This document shows, one piece after another, positions 57,204-58,805 of a DNA stretch of 58,805 nt. How positions within the stretch are numbered: the first letter of the stretch is position 1; every line of letters begins with the position of its first letter. A program made the translations under genes and the position numbers. Source of the stretch: an uncultured Lachnospiraceae bacterium (GTDB taxonomy: Bacteria > Bacillota > Clostridia > Lachnospirales > Lachnospiraceae); NCBI GenBank assembly GCA_902773435.1, contig CACYEN010000165.1, forward strand, positions 1 through 58,805, written 5' to 3'. A model generated the notes under the pieces. That model was not told the DNA's origin. It searched no databases and saw only the letters and a program-made list of their open reading frames with translations.

Positions 57204-58745
57204 ATGAGTGAAGAGATGAAGAGAACAGGGAACGAGGAGTATTCGCTGAACGACGACCGCCGCGTGCGGACACTGTCCCCCGGGGCTCTTGTCGTCAGAA
57301 GATTCTTAAGAAACCGGGTAGCCGTTACAGGTCTTGTCATTCTGATCGCGATGTTTCTTTTCTCCTTTGTCGGCGGTGCGATCTCTCCGTACAAGGAGGA
57401 CCAGCTGTTCTACCGGTCAGACTTCCAGAGAAAGCAGTACGCGAGCGTGAAGGAGAACACGGAGCTTCGCTATGTCGAGGCGTCGAAGAACAGCTTTCCG
57501 TCGGTCGCCAGGGCGAAGTTCGTCCTCGCGGCAAAGAAAGGCGACACGGAGTTCAAGGCAAAAAAGATAAATTACAGGATCGAGACGGGCGGGGAAGGCT
57601 TCTACACGATCTACGAGGAGGACGCCGCCGAACCCGTCGCGTTCGCGACCTACGACATCATCAGCAGCAGCACCTCGAAGGAGACGCTGCCCTTCAGCCT
57701 CCAGTACGAGATGGAGAGCGCCCATATGTCCGGAGCGGATTCCTTCACATGGGAGGGCGAGGAGTACCTCATCGACGAGGCCGGGACCGTGCGGAGAGGG
57801 GAGGAGGAGATCGGATACGCGAGCCGCTACGCCGTGCAGGCGAGCATGTCCGACGTGTTTCTCACAAGGGAATTCAAAGAGGCCCTGATCGAGTCCGTGA
57901 GCAGCGGCGATACGACTTTCCTCTACACGGACAGCACGGGCACGGAGGCTGAGTATACGATCACCCACGACGCCGCCACGGAGACCTGGAAGGTCCTCCA
58001 GAAAGTCGAGACGAAAGTCTTTGACTCCTACCACAAGCCGACAAAAGAGCATATCCTCGGGACGGATAAGAACGGGATGGACATGCTGACGAGGCTGATG
58101 TACGGCGGCCGTGTATCGCTCTACATCGGATTCATCGTCGTCATCATAGAGTCCGTGATCGGCGTTATCCTCGGGGGGATCTCAGGCTACTGCGGCGGAT
58201 GGGTCGACAATCTGATCATGAGGATCGTTGATATTTTCTACTGTATTCCCTCGATGCCGCTGATCATTATCCTCGGCGCCGCCATGGACGCGATGAGAGT
58301 GGATCCCCAGATCAGGATGGTCTACCTGATGCTGATCCTCGGATTCTTCGGCTGGCCGGGCATCGCACGTCTTGTGCGCGGACAGATCCTGTCACTCCGC
58401 GAACAGGAGTTCATGGTCGCCGCGGAGGCGTCGGGAATACGTGCTTCGCGCAGGATCTTCAAGCACCTGATCCCGAATGTCATCCCCCAGCTCATCGTCA
58501 CGATGACGATGAGCCTCGGCAGCACGATCATCACGGAGGCGACGCTTTCCTTCCTCGGACTCGGCGTCAAGTTCCCGTTCGCCTCCTGGGGAAATATCAT
58601 CAATGACGTCAACGACACCTATGTACTCACAAACTACTGGTTCATCTGGATCCCCGCGGGCTTCTGCCTGCTGGCGACAGTACTCGCGTTCAATCTGGTC
58701 GGCGACGGCCTGAGGGACGCGTTCGATCCCAAGATGAAGCGCTGA
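57204..58745 (+). CDS. Peptide-type ABC transporter permease (DppC/OppC-like) with large outside insertion
   Basis: Second membrane subunit. The product has 513 residues against about 290-350 usually. A cytoplasmic N-terminus and helix 1 (about 39-61) are followed by an outside segment of about 220 residues (64-285, mixed charge, strand-rich) before the normal continuation LGTDKNGMDMLTRLMYGGRVSLYIG. The EAA region is EFMVAAEASGIRASRRIFKHLIPNV, and the end GDGLRDAFDPKMKR is family-typical. GGGGGG-rich sequence precedes the ATG. The extra domain may contact the enlarged binding protein. Confidence 0.94.
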   Translation: MSEEMKRTGNEEYSLNDDRRVRTLSPGALVVRRFLRNRVAVTGLVILIAMFLFSFVGGAISPYKEDQLFYRSDFQRKQYASVKENTELRYVEASKNSFPSVARAKFVLAAKKGDTEFKAKKINYRIETGGEGFYTIYEEDAAEPVAFATYDIISSSTSKETLPFSLQYEMESAHMSGADSFTWEGEEYLIDEAGTVRRGEEEIGYASRYAVQASMSDVFLTREFKEALIESVSSGDTTFLYTDSTGTEAEYTITHDAATETWKVLQKVETKVFDSYHKPTKEHILGTDKNGMDMLTRLMYGGRVSLYIGFIVVIIESVIGVILGGISGYCGGWVDNLIMRIVDIFYCIPSMPLIIILGAAMDAMRVDPQIRMVYLMLILGFFGWPGIARLVRGQILSLREQEFMVAAEASGIRASRRIFKHLIPNVIPQLIVTMTMSLGSTIITEATLSFLGLGVKFPFASWGNIINDVNDTYVLTNYWFIWIPAGFCLLATVLAFNLVGDGLRDAFDPKMKR

Positions 58746-58758
58746 AAGGGAGGTCTGT

Positions 58759-58805
58759 ATGGCAAAATCAAATAAGTCGGAAGGATATCTTTCCGGTAAG
58801 GAAGC
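58759..58805 (+). CDS. Start of next gene, probably the ABC transporter ATPase (truncated by window end)
   Basis: An ATG at 58759 with AAAGGGAGG seven bases upstream opens a frame reading MAKSNKSEGYLSGKEA to the window edge, 13 bases after the permease. The residues themselves are not diagnostic. By operon order in this transporter family a DppD/OppD-type ATP-binding subunit is expected; that is an inference from position only. Confidence 0.55.
   Translation, partial: MAKSNKSEGYLSGKE

Overview
The window is a dense stretch of bacterial chromosome, G+C-rich by eye. Almost every gene lies on the plus strand, with 1-16 base overlaps between many neighbours. The gene content points to an anaerobic Gram-positive member of the Clostridia, most likely Lachnospiraceae or a close relative. 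The signs are an RqcH-type NFACT protein, SepF, a radC-mreBCD order, the electron-bifurcating NfnAB pair, a type II NADP-isocitrate dehydrogenase, many TTG/GTG starts, and SigA-like promoters standing out as AT-rich islands. The species cannot be named from the sequence. No tRNA, rRNA, CRISPR array, insertion sequence or prophage was found, and no gene-free stretch exceeds 300 bases.

Layout. 1-2.4 kb: the 3' end of glyS, a terminator, and convergent rqcH. 2.6-7.6 kb: a promoter-led run of yicC, gmk, rpoZ, rimO, pgsA and icd (RNA turnover, nucleotide, ribosome and lipid genes). 7.7-9.6 kb: a minus-strand ABC-F ATPase. 9.9-15.1 kb: nnr behind a structured leader, then alr, a CorC-like CBS protein, yebC and uppP. 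15.2-19.4 kb: ftsK/spoIIIE, translationally coupled to an unusual zinc-ribbon/TPR membrane protein with a very acidic tail. 19.5-22.3 kb: nfnA, nfnB, rlmH. 22.4-27.9 kb: phoH, ybeY, a DUF3048 protein, and a proline cluster proB-ygfA-proA. 27.9-36.3 kb: miaB, mutS, mutL, miaA and a methionine-gamma-lyase-like PLP enzyme. 36.3-44.5 kb: radC and an elongasome operon (mreB, mreC, mreD, a PBP2, rodA, a D,D-carboxypeptidase). 44.7-48.0 kb: a cell-division locus with a tiny P-loop protein, an HlyD-like membrane protein, a PLP-homeostasis protein and sepF. 48.0-53.7 kb: aroB, lspA, rluD, a cytidylate-kinase-like protein, an AI-2E family transporter and a secreted transglutaminase-like protein. 53.7 kb to the end: a peptide-type ABC transporter (binding protein, two permeases, start of the first ATPase) behind a near-consensus promoter.

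Functionally the window is mostly core: translation quality control and RNA modification (RqcH, ABC-F, RimO, MiaA, MiaB, RlmH, RluD, YbeY, YebC), mismatch repair (MutS, MutL), envelope synthesis and division (Alr, UppP, FtsK, MreBCD, PBP2, RodA, DacA, SepF, LspA), redox balance (NfnAB, Icd, Nnr), and nutrient uptake.

I saw no self-contained new defence or mobile system. The least explained items are the P-loop/HlyD-like pair before sepF, the MreB homologue lacking key ATPase residues, the zinc-ribbon acidic-tail protein after ftsK, the riboswitch-like leader of nnr, and the non-lipidated binding protein with an enlarged permease in the final ABC operon.
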